Shown: positions 30,380 through 38,757, numbered from the stretch's first letter. The stretch: DNA of 45,920 bases from Pseudoxanthomonas taiwanensis (GCF_010093135.1 NZ_PDWK01000020.1:1-45920), one strand, 5' to 3'. The notes: generated by a model from the letters alone, not told the origin. Numbers and translations are program-made.

Positions 30380-31318
30380 ATGCGCCGGACCGTCGCCGCC
30401 CTGCTCCTGCTGTGCGCCGCTGCCGCCGCCCGCGCCGCGCCTGCCGCGGTGGAACCGTGCGAGCTGCCGCCCCGCTACGGGCTGACCGAACTGGCCGTGC
30501 GGATCGTGCGCACGGCCTGCCAGGAGCACCGGCTGTGGCTGCAGCCCTTCATCGAGGCCGACGGCCGCCTGGCCGCGCTGGCGGTGACCGAGGCCGAACG
30601 CGCGCACCTGGACGACGGCAGCACCCAGGCCTGGCAGCGCGGGGCTCGGTACTGGCGGGGGAGCGGCACGCTGGCGGCCATGGCCGACCCGCCCGGCGCC
30701 TCCGCCTGCATGGCCCCGTACGGCCAGGCCGCCGAGAACGACTGCCGTGCCTTCGTCGTGGACCAGCCCTGGTCGGCCGCGTTCGTCTCCTGGGTGATGC
30801 TGCGCGCCGGCGTGCCGGGCTTCGCCGCCTCGCCCCGGCACCTGGACTACGTCGCCCACGCCTGGCGCGACCCGGCCAGCCCGTATCTCTACGCCGACCC
30901 GTGGACCACACGCCCCGCGCCCGGCGACCTGCTGTGCTTCCTGCGCGGCGCCGACGCCGGCCGCGGCGCGGACGGGCTGCGCCAGGCGCTGGCCGGACAG
31001 ACGCCCGGCGCGGTGCGCTCGCACTGCGAGATCGTCGTCGCCGCCAATCCCGGCGGCGACCGCACCCTGTACCTGGTCGGCGGCAACGTCCTCAACGCGG
31101 TGACCCTGCGCAAGCTGCCGCTGGATCCCGCCGGGCACCTGGACGCCGCCGCCCTGGGCCGCACCGGCACGCCCCCGCCGGCCGGGGAGGCCGCCCCCCC
31201 GCCCGCCGGCAGGGAGGACGCCGGCGCGGGCCCGGCGTGCAGCCCGGGCAATCCTGCCGCGGGCAGCTTCAACCGCCGCGACTGGGCGGTGCTGCTCCAG
31301 CTCAGGCTCGACCTGTAG
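30380..31318 (+). CDS. exported DUF2272-type protein
   Basis: A 312-residue protein with an N-terminal signal peptide (MRRTVAALLLLCAAAAARAA). The central part has PWSAAFVSWVMLRAGVPGF, HLDYV, PGDLLCFLRG and RSHCEIVVAA, a pattern typical of DUF2272. It resembles the CHAP/NlpC-P60 cysteine peptidase layout (WCAAFVS, then HxxIVV), with Ser in place of the nucleophilic Cys. A role at the cell wall is possible but not shown. The C-terminal tail before the last helix is Pro/Ala-rich. GGGGGAG lies just before the ATG. The stop TAG lies in a CTGTAGG motif that begins a REP-like repeat (31313). Confidence 0.7.
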   Translation: MRRTVAALLLLCAAAAARAAPAAVEPCELPPRYGLTELAVRIVRTACQEHRLWLQPFIEADGRLAALAVTEAERAHLDDGSTQAWQRGARYWRGSGTLAAMADPPGASACMAPYGQAAENDCRAFVVDQPWSAAFVSWVMLRAGVPGFAASPRHLDYVAHAWRDPASPYLYADPWTTRPAPGDLLCFLRGADAGRGADGLRQALAGQTPGAVRSHCEIVVAANPGGDRTLYLVGGNVLNAVTLRKLPLDPAGHLDAAALGRTGTPPPAGEAAPPPAGREDAGAGPACSPGNPAAGSFNRRDWAVLLQLRLDL

Positions 31319-31344
31319 GCGCCGCGTCAGCGGCGACGCGAGGC
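31313..31344 (+). repeat. REP-like palindromic repeat, copy 2
   Basis: CTGTAGGCGCCGCG, then TCAGCGGCGACGCGA on the plus strand; it includes the stop codon of the DUF2272 gene. It is the first of the repeats in the 309-base gap 31319-31627, which otherwise holds no gene that I can see. Confidence 0.7.
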
Positions 31345-31370
31345 CGTCCGGCCGGACGCGTGGCCAATCC

Positions 31371-31433
31371 TGCGTGGCGGTTGGACGCCGGCTTCGGATA
31401 CGCCGGCCGGGCCGCTTGCGCGGTTCCTGCAGG
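31371..31433 (-). repeat. REP-like palindromic repeat, copy 3
   Basis: Inverted relative to copy 2: TGCGTGGCGGTTGGACGCCGG at the left, then CGCCGGCCGGGCCGC, ending with TTCCTGCAGG. It shares both arms with copy 1, with about nine extra bases in the middle. Confidence 0.65.
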
Positions 31434-31627
31434 ATGCGGCGTGCCCCCCTTGCAAGCGCGTCGGCGGCGACCCGGCCGGCACGTCCGGAGCCGGCGCCCG
31501 GCCACCGCACCGGAACGGCCATGCCGATGCACGGCCGGCATCGCCCCGGTCACCCCTGGCGCGGGCCACCCGTACCCGGCGCGGCCGGGGCGTGATGGAC
31601 CGCCGGCGGTTCGGCTACATTGCGCGC

Positions 31628-31966
31628 ATGCCGAGCCTGATCCTGCTGATGATCGCCGGCGCCGCGGTGTTCGCCTTCTGGAACGCGGCCCGTGCCGCCG
31701 CCGAACGCGCCGAAGTGCTGGGCCGCGACGCCTGCGCCGCCGCCGGCGTGCAGTGGCTGGACCAGAGCGTGCACGCCACCGGCGTGCGCCTGTACCGCCG
31801 CGAGGACGGCTGGCTGGGTCTGGAGCGCGGCTTCCGCTTCGACTACTCGTACGACGGCACCGATCGCCACAGCGGCCGCATGGTCCTGCGCGGGGACCGT
31901 CTGGTGGAATTCGTCGGCCCGTCGGCCGGCGCGCGCGTGCTGCCCTTCACGTCGCGGCAGGACTGA
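31628..31966 (+). CDS. DUF3301-like membrane-anchored protein
   Basis: A 112-residue protein of unknown function. The N-terminus MPSLILLMIAGAAVFAFWNA is one hydrophobic segment (membrane anchor or uncleaved signal), followed by AAERAEVLGRDACAAAGVQW and a beta-rich domain (LYRREDGWLGLERGFRFDYS, then RHSGRMVLRG). This layout is that of DUF3301. The ATG at 31628 is chosen because the hydrophobic segment starts there; the frame opens further up at GTG 31592. A REP-like repeat begins one base after its stop. The run-on reading frame of sspB crosses its last 120 bases on the other strand. Confidence 0.65.
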   Translation: MPSLILLMIAGAAVFAFWNAARAAAERAEVLGRDACAAAGVQWLDQSVHATGVRLYRREDGWLGLERGFRFDYSYDGTDRHSGRMVLRGDRLVEFVGPSAGARVLPFTSRQD

Positions 31967-32613
31967 AGCCGGCCGGGCCGCCGCGCGGTTTCTGCAGGAG
32001 CCGCGCCAGCGGCGACGCGACGGGGCATCCGGTCGCCGCGGATGCGCCCGTGCCAGGGCACCCGACAATCACACCGCCCTGATGCCACCGCCCGTCGTCT
32101 TGCCCGCACGGTTGAACGCCAGCCGGGTCGCCGCTGGCGCGGCATCGCATGGGTACCCGGCGACCGGCGCGTGGCGGGGCACTTCACCACGCGCAGGTGC
32201 GGGCGCCTGGGCGCGGACGGCTCGGCGGGGCCGTCGCCCGGGCCCTGCGGACCGGGGCCGTCGTCCTCCGGCGGCGGCAGCCCGGTTTCCTCCGGCAGGA
32301 CCATGCCCTTCCCGGTCTCGCGGGCGTACACCGCCAGCACCGCGCTGACCGGCACCTGCACCGGCTGGCTCACGCCGCCGAAGCGCGCGGTGAAGGAGAT
32401 CCAGGTGTTGTCGATGCGCAGGCCGACCACGGCGCGGTCGGAGATGTTGAGCACCACCCGGCCGTCGCGCACCGCGCTGGCCGGCACCTGCACGCCCGGC
32501 ACGCCCGCATCCACCAGGATGTGCGGGGTCATGCCGTTGTCGTTGATCCACTCGGTCAGCGCCCGCAGCAGGTACGGGCGGTAACTGGTCATGCGCGGAA
32601 CGTCGTCGGTCAT
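31843..32613 (-). CDS. sspB: ClpXP specificity-enhancing factor SspB, stop codon lost
   Basis: SspB tethers ssrA-tagged substrates to ClpXP. The domain is normal: RPYLLRALTEWINDNGMTPH, GVQVP, VVLNISDRAV, SFTARFGGV, PVSAVLAVYARE, then an acidic Pro-rich linker and the ClpX-binding tail RRPHLRVVK, which in SspB proteins is the very C-terminus. Here the next codon is TGC (32181-32179) in place of a stop, so the frame runs 112 residues further, through two REP-like repeats and antisense to the DUF3301 gene, to 31843. The tail is Arg-rich and looks unevolved. The domain itself is 144 residues from ATG 32613; a second ATG at 32592 is possible. It follows sspA by 52 bases as in most gammaproteobacteria. 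Confidence 0.85.
   Translation of the reverse strand: MTDDVPRMTSYRPYLLRALTEWINDNGMTPHILVDAGVPGVQVPASAVRDGRVVLNISDRAVVGLRIDNTWISFTARFGGVSQPVQVPVSAVLAVYARETGKGMVLPEETGLPPPEDDGPGPQGPGDGPAEPSAPRRPHLRVVKCPATRRSPGTHAMPRQRRPGWRSTVRARRRAVASGRCDCRVPWHGRIRGDRMPRRVAAGAAPAETARRPGRLQSCRDVKGSTRAPADGPTNSTRRSPRRTMRPLWRSVPSYE
31968..32020 (+). repeat. REP-like palindromic repeat, copy 4 (paired unit)
   Basis: Two head-to-head units share CTGCAGG: GCCGGCCGGGCCGCCGCG on the left matches copy 3, and CTGCAGGAGCCGCGCC followed by AGCGGCGACGCGA matches copy 2. It begins one base after the DUF3301 stop. Confidence 0.65.
32111..32143 (-). repeat. REP-like palindromic repeat, copy 5
   Basis: GTTGAACGCCAGCCGGGTCG then CCGCTGGCGCGGC, matching the inner part of copy 1. 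It lies 36 bases downstream of the codon where sspB should stop. Confidence 0.6.
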
Positions 32614-32665
32614 GGTCACAGTCTACGCCGACACGGCCCGCGCCGCCCCGGAAGGACGCCGGCCG

Positions 32666-33301
32666 TCAGGCCGGCAGGTCGCGCAGTTTCTTTTCCTGTT
32701 CGGTCAGGCTGCGGACGAAGCCCGGGTTGCGGAAGATCCGGTTGCCGTAGTCCTCGATGGCCTTGCCGTCCTTGGGCAACGGCACGTCCAGCGCCTGCAG
32801 GCGCCAGATGATCGGTGCCATGGCGCAGTCGGCCAGGCTCATCTCGGGGTTGAGGAAGAACTTGCTGGCCTTGAACAGCGGCAGCGCCTCGGTCAGCAGC
32901 TCGCGCAGGCGCTTGCGGCCGGCCTCGGCCTGCTGCTTGTTGCCCAGCTGGATCGCCTGCACCTGCGGCACCCAGTCGTGCTCGATGCGCAGCATCGCCA
33001 GGCGCAGCCGCGCGCGCGACAGCGGATCCACCGGCATCAGCGGCGGATGCGGGTAGCGCTCGTCCAGGTACTCGCTCACCACGGAGGCGGCGTACAGCAC
33101 CAGCTCGCGCTCGACCAGGGTCGGCACCGAGTGGTACGGGTTGAGGTGGATCAGGTCCTCGGGCGGGTTCTGCGCATCCACCGGGACCAGGTCGTAGGTC
33201 ACGCCCTTGGCCGCAAGGACCAGGCGTACGCGATGACAAAGGACGTCATCGACGGAGGAAAACAACGTCAGGGTATTGCGCATGCGCACGCTCACTGCCA
33301 T
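32666..33301 (-). CDS. sspA: stringent starvation protein A
   Basis: A glutathione-S-transferase-fold protein of 211 residues that binds RNA polymerase and supports survival in stationary phase and acid. The N-terminal thioredoxin-like part has LTLFSSVDDVLCHRVRLVLA and LIHLNPYHSVPTLV; the C-terminal helical part has FFLNPEMSLADCAMAP, the SspA signature. The catalytic GST residues are absent, as in the family. The ATG at 33301 has GGAGG five bases upstream. It follows petC after about 165 bases with a hairpin between, and is followed by sspB: the petABC-sspAB order. Confidence 0.94.
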   Translation of the reverse strand: MAVSVRMRNTLTLFSSVDDVLCHRVRLVLAAKGVTYDLVPVDAQNPPEDLIHLNPYHSVPTLVERELVLYAASVVSEYLDERYPHPPLMPVDPLSRARLRLAMLRIEHDWVPQVQAIQLGNKQQAEAGRKRLRELLTEALPLFKASKFFLNPEMSLADCAMAPIIWRLQALDVPLPKDGKAIEDYGNRIFRNPGFVRSLTEQEKKLRDLPA

Positions 33302-33418
33302 CTAGGCCTCCGACGGCCGGAATCCGCCGGCCGACTGCCGCCGCCGGCCCCTCGCCGACGGTCGTCACGGTTCCCGAGTGTGCAGGGCCACGCCGGAAAA
33401 GCGCAAGGCCATGCAGGC

Positions 33419-33453
33419 CCTTTTCCGCGCACCGGGGAGGTGCGCGGAAAAGG
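33419..33453 (-). terminator. hairpin after petC
   Basis: A perfect 15-bp inverted repeat (33419-33433 with 33439-33453, five-base loop) begins 14 bases after the petC stop. AT pairs lie near the base of the stem, but no T-run follows on the minus strand. Probable end of the petABC transcript, or an mRNA 3' protection structure. Confidence 0.6.
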
Positions 33454-33466
33454 CACGCGCTTCTCC

Positions 33467-34210
33467 TTACTCCACGTCCTTCCAGTATTCCTGCTTGAGC
33501 AGGTAGGCGAGGAAGGTCAGCAGGACCAGGAACAGGATCACCCACACGCCGATCGCCTGGCGCTTCAGCGCGGCCGGCTCACCCGCATACTCGAGGAAAT
33601 TGGTGATGTCGCGCACGGCCTGGTCGAACTGCTCGGCCGACAGGCGGCCGGGGCTGGTGACCACCAGGCGCTCCGGATGCCGCTCGCCCGTCTCGTCCGG
33701 CTCGCCGAACTCGGCGTGCTGCAGGCCCTGCAGCTCCCACAGCGGGTTGGGCATGGACACGTTGGGGAACAGCATGTTGTTCCAGCCCAGCGGACGCGAC
33801 TCGTCCAGGTAGAACGACTTGAGGTAGGTGTACAGCCAGTCGGTGCCGCGCACACGCGCGATCAGGGTCAGGTCCGGCGGCATCTTGCCGAACCACTTCT
33901 CGCCGTCGGCTTCGGTCAGCGCGACCTGGATGTGCTCGCCGTGCTTGGCGCCGGTGAAGTTCAGGTTGGCGGTGACCTGCTCCTCGGTCAGCCCCAGGTC
34001 CTCGGCCATGCGCGAGTAGCGCAGGTACTTCAGCGAGTGGCAGCCCGAGCAGTAGTTCATGTACAGGGCCGCGCCGCGCTGCAGCGAGGCCTTGTCGTTG
34101 AGGTCGTTGCCGGCCTGCAGCAGCTGGCCGCCGGAAGCGGCCAGCGCGGCGGCGGAGAACAGGAGCCCGGTGGCGGCCGCGGCCAGCAGTGCAATCCACT
34201 TCTTAGTCAT
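33467..34210 (-). CDS. petC: cytochrome c1 subunit of the bc1 complex
   Basis: Membrane-anchored c-type cytochrome that passes electrons from the Rieske centre to cytochrome c. The 247-residue protein has a signal peptide (to about Ala25), a single haem site CSGCH (54-58), the methionine-ligand region KMPPDL, and a C-terminal membrane helix (GVWVILFLVLLTFLAYLLKQ). The ATG at 34210 overlaps the petB stop by eight bases, so translation is coupled. Third gene of petABC. Confidence 0.96.
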   Translation of the reverse strand: MTKKWIALLAAAATGLLFSAAALAASGGQLLQAGNDLNDKASLQRGAALYMNYCSGCHSLKYLRYSRMAEDLGLTEEQVTANLNFTGAKHGEHIQVALTEADGEKWFGKMPPDLTLIARVRGTDWLYTYLKSFYLDESRPLGWNNMLFPNVSMPNPLWELQGLQHAEFGEPDETGERHPERLVVTSPGRLSAEQFDQAVRDITNFLEYAGEPAALKRQAIGVWVILFLVLLTFLAYLLKQEYWKDVE

Positions 34211-35465
34211 GCGTCGTCACCCGTTCCGGCACCGGCTTGGTCTTGTCGATCTTGGTCCAGATCGGCATGGTCAGGAAGAAGAGGAAGTAGTAGGCGGTCA
34301 GGAACCGGCCGATGATGGTCTCGACCGGGTCGGTGCCGGGGCCGGCGCCGATCTTGCCCAGCCACACGAAGCTGAAGCCGAACAGCAGCAGCAGCACCTT
34401 CGACAGCACGCCGCGGTAACGGTACGACTTGACCTTGGCGCGGTCCAGCCACGGCACGAGGAACAGGATCATGATCGCGCCGAACATCACCAGCACGCCG
34501 CCGAGCTTGTTCGGGACCACGCGCAGCATCGCGTAGTACGGCGTGTAGTACCACACCGGCTTGATGTGCTCCGGCGTGACCAGCTTGTTGGCCTCGGTGA
34601 AGTTGTCGTGCTCGAGGAACCAGCCGCCGAAGGCCGGGGCGTAGAAGATGATGAAGGCCGCCACCAGCAGCATCGCGCACACGTAGAAGGTGTCCTTCAC
34701 CGTGTAGTACGGGTGGAACGGCACGCCGTCGGCCGGGGCGTTGGGCGACCAGCGGTTGCCCTTCGGACCCTTCTTGATCTCGACGCCGTCCGGGTTGTTC
34801 GAGCCGACCTCGTGCAGCGCGAAGATGTGCAGCACGACCAGCAGCAGCAGCACCAGCGGCAGCGCGATCACGTGCAGGGCGAAGAAGCGGTTGAGGGTGG
34901 CGTCGGAGGGCAGGTAGTCGCCCATGATCCACTCGGTCAGACCGTTGCCGATGACCGGGATGGCGCCGAACAGCGAGATGATCACCTTGGCGCCCCAGAA
35001 CGACATCTGCCCCCAGGGCAGCACGTAGCCCATGAAGGCCTCGGCCATCAGCACCAGGTAGATCAGCATGCCGACGATCCACACCAGCTCGCGCGGCTTG
35101 CGGTACGAGCCGTACATCAGGCCGCGGAACATGTGCAGGTAGACCACGATGAAGAACAGGGAGGCACCGGTGCTGTGCATGTACCGGATCAGCCAGCCCC
35201 ACTCCACGTCGCGCATGATGTACTCGACCGAGGCGAAGGCTTCCGCCGCGCTGGTCTTGTAGTGCATCGTCAGGAAGATGCCGGTCACCAGCTGGTTGAC
35301 CAGCACCACCAGCGAGAGCACGCCGAAGATGTACCAGATGTTGAAGTTCTTCGGCGCGTAGTACTCGCTCATGTGCTTGCGGTACACGGGCATGAAGCCC
35401 GGCGCGCGCTCGTTGAACCAGGCCCACACGCCGTTGGCGGCGCGGCTGAGGATGTTCTTAGCCAT
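34203..35465 (-). CDS. petB: cytochrome b subunit of the bc1 complex
   Basis: The 420-residue quinol-oxidising subunit with two b haems. About eight membrane helices are visible. Haem-ligand histidines lie in MHSTGASLFFIVVYLHMFRG and in the helix with FALHVIALPLVLLLLVVLHI, and the Qo loop shows the conserved PEW-type region (TPEHIKPVWYYTPYYAMLR). The ATG at 35465 begins right after the petA stop. Second gene of petABC. Confidence 0.97.
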   Translation of the reverse strand: MAKNILSRAANGVWAWFNERAPGFMPVYRKHMSEYYAPKNFNIWYIFGVLSLVVLVNQLVTGIFLTMHYKTSAAEAFASVEYIMRDVEWGWLIRYMHSTGASLFFIVVYLHMFRGLMYGSYRKPRELVWIVGMLIYLVLMAEAFMGYVLPWGQMSFWGAKVIISLFGAIPVIGNGLTEWIMGDYLPSDATLNRFFALHVIALPLVLLLLVVLHIFALHEVGSNNPDGVEIKKGPKGNRWSPNAPADGVPFHPYYTVKDTFYVCAMLLVAAFIIFYAPAFGGWFLEHDNFTEANKLVTPEHIKPVWYYTPYYAMLRVVPNKLGGVLVMFGAIMILFLVPWLDRAKVKSYRYRGVLSKVLLLLFGFSFVWLGKIGAGPGTDPVETIIGRFLTAYYFLFFLTMPIWTKIDKTKPVPERVTTHD

Positions 35466-35468
35466 GGC

Positions 35469-36089
35469 TTAGGCGGCCCCCTCCGGATCGACGCCGATGA
35501 CGATGGTGTTGTCGTCGGCGTAGTGGTGCGGCGGAACGACCAGGTTGCTCGGCGCCGGCACGCCCTGGAACACGCGGCCGGCCATGTCGAACCGGGACTT
35601 GTGGCAGGGGCAGAAATAGCCGCCCTTCCACTCCGGGTCGTACGGCTCGGGCTTGATCTCGGCGGCCATCTCCGGCGAGCAGCCCAGGTGGGTGCACAGG
35701 CCGACCAGCACGGAGATCTCGGGCCTGAGCGAGCGCAGCTTCGGGTTGGCCTTGCGCACGTACTCCGGCTGCTGGTCCGCGTTCTCGGAGTCCGGGTCGC
35801 GCAGCCGCGAATCCAGCGTCGGCAGGGCGTCGAGCACCGCCTTGGAGCGCTTGACGATCCAGATCGGCTGGCCGCGCCATTCCAGGATCAGGCGCTGGCC
35901 CTCCTGCAGCCCGCTGATGTCCGCCACCACCGGCGCACCGGCGAGCTTGGCGCGGGCGCTCGGGTTCCAGGACTTGATGAAAGGAACCGCTGCGAAACCG
36001 GCCCCGACCGCGCCCACCACTGCCGTGGTGGCCGTCAGGAACCGGCGTCGGCCCGTGTTCACAGGCGCTTTGACCTCATCGTTGGCCAT
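35469..36089 (-). CDS. petA: Rieske iron-sulfur subunit of the bc1 complex
   Basis: A 206-residue protein. The twin-arginine signal TGRRRFLTATTAVVGAVGAG (RRR at 14-16) also serves as membrane anchor. The [2Fe-2S] ligands are Cys132 and His134 (CTHLGC) and Cys160 and His163 (CPCHKSRFD), with Cys137 and Cys162 placed for the disulfide. CPCHK replaces the more common CPCHG. The ATG at 36089 is chosen; upstream residues are not conserved. First gene of petABC, transcribed from the promoter at 36183-36212. Confidence 0.97.
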   Translation of the reverse strand: MANDEVKAPVNTGRRRFLTATTAVVGAVGAGFAAVPFIKSWNPSARAKLAGAPVVADISGLQEGQRLILEWRGQPIWIVKRSKAVLDALPTLDSRLRDPDSENADQQPEYVRKANPKLRSLRPEISVLVGLCTHLGCSPEMAAEIKPEPYDPEWKGGYFCPCHKSRFDMAGRVFQGVPAPSNLVVPPHHYADDNTIVIGVDPEGAA

Positions 36090-36182
36090 CCGGCACTCCG
36101 AAAATCTTCTGCTTGGTCGCGTTGGCTGCCTCCGGGACGGGCCCCGCCACCGGGGCGGTACCCCCTCCGCAAAAGACAGGGA

Positions 36183-36212
36183 AGTGTAACGGAACGCTAA
36201 ACAGGGGGACAA
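36183..36212 (-). promoter_or_regulatory. promoter of petABC
   Basis: On the minus strand TTGTCC (36207-36212) is separated by 18 bases from TACACT (36183-36188), about 94 bases upstream of the petA ATG. It is the best sigma-70-like pair in the 176-base gap between petA and the transglycosylase gene. Not tested against alternatives. Confidence 0.5.
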
Positions 36213-36265
36213 TGGAGGTTGCCCCGACCCCTTGCCTGCCCGTGGCCAGCCGCATGGCGCCGCCC

Positions 36266-37174
36266 CTACCGCGACGCCAGCACGCCGCGGTAGCGCTCGG
36301 CCAGCACGGCCACACGCTGCACGAAGCGCTGGGTCTCACTGTAGGGCGGCACGCCCCGGTAGCGGTCCACCGCCCCCTCGCCGGCGTTGTAGCCGGCCGC
36401 CGCCAGGGTCAGGTCGCCGTTGTAGCGCTGCAGCAGCCAGGCCAGGTACTGCACGCCACCCCGGATGTTGGCCGCCGGGTCGAAGCTGTCGGCCACGCCG
36501 AAGCGGCGCGCCGTGGCCGGCATCAGCTGCATCAGGCCCTGGGCGCCGGCGCTGGAGACGGCCAGCGGGTTGAACGCCGACTCGGCATGGATGATGGCCC
36601 GCACCACCGCCTCCTCGACCCCGAACTCGCGCGCCGCGGCGGCGATCTCGGCCTGGTAGGCGGTGGTGTTGAGCTTGACCGTGGCGAAGTTCACGCCCGG
36701 GCGCACGGCGCAGGCGTAGCAGGTCTCGATGAAGCTGTAGGCCACGGTGCGCAGATCGTGCGCACCCGAACCGCGGGCCGGCGGCCGGCTGCTGAAGTGC
36801 CGTACCCCATCCTTTACATAGGAGTAGACCTGGCCGCTGACCCGGCGCCGCGGCGGCGCGGCGGTGGCCGCGGCCGGCTGCTGCGGCACGTAGGCGGCCG
36901 GGACCGCAGCGGGCGCGGCGCCCGCGGACGCCGGCGCGGCGGACGCCGGGGCCGACGCCGGGGCCGACGCCGGGCGCGATGCCGGGGCGCGGCGGTCCGG
37001 GACGAAGCGGGTGGCGACCCGGCACTGGCTGCCGGGGACGCGCCTGTCGACGTAGGCGGCCACGCCGTCGGCGCCGACGCAGCGGTAAAGGGTGCCCGCC
37101 CGGGCCGGCGCGGCGGCGGCCAGCGCGGCCAGTGCGATCACGGCGAGCCCCAGCGTCCCCGTCATCCCCTTCAT
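36266..37174 (-). CDS. exported lytic murein transglycosylase (SLT family 1)
   Basis: A 302-residue exported protein. A signal peptide ([18 protein letters not shown]) is followed by a Cys-containing DUF4124-like segment ([19 protein letters not shown]), a long Ala/Pro/Ser low-complexity linker, and a C-terminal SLT domain. The catalytic Glu198 lies in [20 protein letters not shown], followed by [14 protein letters not shown] and [16 protein letters not shown]. Cuts the glycan strand to 1,6-anhydroMurNAc products. The linker DNA shows tandem copies of a 12-base unit near 36948-36975, a likely site of length variation. The ATG at 37174 is chosen; another at 37165 would have AAGGGG too close. 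Divergent from miaB. Confidence 0.88.
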   Translation of the reverse strand: MKGMTGTLGLAVIALAALAAAAPARAGTLYRCVGADGVAAYVDRRVPGSQCRVATRFVPDRRAPASRPASAPASAPASAAPASAGAAPAAVPAAYVPQQPAAATAAPPRRRVSGQVYSYVKDGVRHFSSRPPARGSGAHDLRTVAYSFIETCYACAVRPGVNFATVKLNTTAYQAEIAAAAREFGVEEAVVRAIIHAESAFNPLAVSSAGAQGLMQLMPATARRFGVADSFDPAANIRGGVQYLAWLLQRYNGDLTLAAAGYNAGEGAVDRYRGVPPYSETQRFVQRVAVLAERYRGVLASR

Positions 37175-37215
37175 GGGCGCCGAGTCTCCCAGCTTCACGC
37201 CCTCTTGCCAAGCCC

Positions 37216-37238
37216 GAACGGCCGCCCAACGGCCGTTC
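37216..37238. promoter_or_regulatory. palindrome between transglycosylase and miaB genes
   Basis: GAACGGCCG (37216-37224) and CGGCCGTTC (37230-37238) form a perfect 9-bp inverted repeat around five bases. It lies about 26 bases upstream of a -10-like TACACT (37264-37269) for miaB, in a divergent intergenic region. It could be an operator or a hairpin; no matching regulator is known to me. Confidence 0.35.
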
Positions 37239-37299
37239 CGCCCCGGGAAAACCGCCACCCGGCTACACTATGCGGCCCCGCCCGCCTGGAATAACCGCC

Positions 37300-38742
37300 A
37301 TGACCGGGATGACCGCCACGCCGGACGCCCGTCCGGACGCCGCCATCGCGCCCGAAGCCACCACTCCCGCCCTGGTGCCCCTGCCCGGCGCCGGCCCGCG
37401 CGTGCCCGGCACGCCCCGCGGCAAGCTGTTCATCAAGACCCACGGCTGCCAGATGAACGAGTACGACTCGGCCCGCATGGCCGACGTGCTGGCCGAGCAG
37501 GAGGGCCTGGAGCTGACCGACGACCCGGAGCAGGCCGACGTCATCCTGATCAACACCTGCTCCATCCGCGAGAAGGCGCAGGAGAAGGTGTTCAGCCAGC
37601 TGGGGCGCTGGAAGGGCCTGAAGAACCGCGGTCGCGAGGTCATCATCGGCGTGGGCGGCTGCGTGGCCTCCCAGGAGGGCGAGGCCATCATCCGCCGCGC
37701 CCCGTACGTGGACCTGGTGTTCGGCCCGCAGACCCTGCACCGCCTGCCGGAGCTGATCCGCGCCCGCCGCGAGCAGAACCGCCCGCAGGTGGACATCTCC
37801 TTCCCGGAGATCGAGAAGTTCGACCGCCTGCCCGAGCCGCGCGCCGAGGGCCCCACCGCCTTCGTCTCGATCATGGAGGGCTGCTCCAAGTACTGCAGCT
37901 TCTGCGTGGTGCCCTACACCCGCGGCACCGAGGTCAGCCGCCCGTTCGAGGACGTGCTGGTGGAGGTCATGCAACTGGCCGCCCAGGGCGTGCGCGAGAT
38001 CAACCTGCTGGGCCAGAACGTCAACGCCTACCGCGGCCCGATGGGCGACGGCGAGGTCGCCGACCTTGCCCTGCTGATCCGCACCATCGCCCAGATCGAG
38101 GGCATCGGCCGCATCCGCTTCACCACTTCGCACCCGGTGGAGTTCTCCGATGCGCTGGTGGAGGCCTACCGGGACGTACCGCAGCTGGCCAACTACCTGC
38201 ACCTGCCGGTGCAGTCCGGCAGCGACCGCGTGCTCAGCGCGATGAAGCGCGGCTACACCGCACTGGAATACAAGCAGAAGATCCGCAGGCTGCGCGCGGT
38301 GCGTCCGGACATCTCGATCAGCTCGGACTTCATCGTCGGCTTCCCCGGCGAAACCGACGCCGACTTCGAGAAGACCATGAAGCTGATCGAGGAGGTCGGC
38401 TTCGACCAGAGCTTCTCCTTCATCTACTCGCGCCGCCCCGGCACCCCGGCGGCCGACCTGGCCGACGACACCCCGGACGAGGTCAAGCACGCGCGCCTGG
38501 AGCGCCTGCAGGCGGCGATCAATGCCAACGCCGCGCGCATTTCCCGGGCCATGGTCGGCACGGTGCAGAAGGTGCTGGTGGAAGGCCCGTCCAGGAAGGA
38601 TCCCAACGAGCTGACCGGCCGCACCGAAAACATGCGCCCAGTGAACTTCCCCGGCCATCCGCGCCTGGTGGGCCAGTTCGTGGACGTGCGCATCACCGAG
38701 GCGCTGAGCAACTCCCTGCGCGGCGAGGTCGTGGTCGCCTGA
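37300..38742 (+). CDS. miaB: tRNA-2-methylthio-N6-dimethylallyladenosine synthase
   Basis: A radical-SAM enzyme that adds the 2-methylthio group to i6A37 of tRNAs reading UNN codons. The 480-residue protein has the three N-terminal cluster cysteines (Cys50 in THGCQMN, Cys87 in NTCSIR, Cys121 in GGCVASQ), the radical SAM cluster CSKYCSFC (195, 199, 202), and a C-terminal TRAM domain. The first 40 residues are Pro/Ala-rich and longer than usual. The ATG at 37300 is chosen; ATG 37270 lies within the -10 region, and ATG 37309 is possible. In E. coli miaB is followed by ybeZ-ybeY-ybeX-lnt; here three other genes lie between it and phoH. Confidence 0.96.
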   Translation: MTGMTATPDARPDAAIAPEATTPALVPLPGAGPRVPGTPRGKLFIKTHGCQMNEYDSARMADVLAEQEGLELTDDPEQADVILINTCSIREKAQEKVFSQLGRWKGLKNRGREVIIGVGGCVASQEGEAIIRRAPYVDLVFGPQTLHRLPELIRARREQNRPQVDISFPEIEKFDRLPEPRAEGPTAFVSIMEGCSKYCSFCVVPYTRGTEVSRPFEDVLVEVMQLAAQGVREINLLGQNVNAYRGPMGDGEVADLALLIRTIAQIEGIGRIRFTTSHPVEFSDALVEAYRDVPQLANYLHLPVQSGSDRVLSAMKRGYTALEYKQKIRRLRAVRPDISISSDFIVGFPGETDADFEKTMKLIEEVGFDQSFSFIYSRRPGTPAADLADDTPDEVKHARLERLQAAINANAARISRAMVGTVQKVLVEGPSRKDPNELTGRTENMRPVNFPGHPRLVGQFVDVRITEALSNSLRGEVVVA

Positions 38743-38757
38743 AGGCGGCCCCCCGCC

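Noticed and set aside
33304-33415. A gene between sspA and petC
   Set aside because: Only short frames without start signals; the stretch holds the hairpin at 33419-33453 and presumably the sspA promoter.
36945-36980. CRISPR-like tandem repeat
   Set aside because: The 12-base units are in frame and encode the Ala/Ser/Pro linker of the transglycosylase; no spacers and no cas genes.
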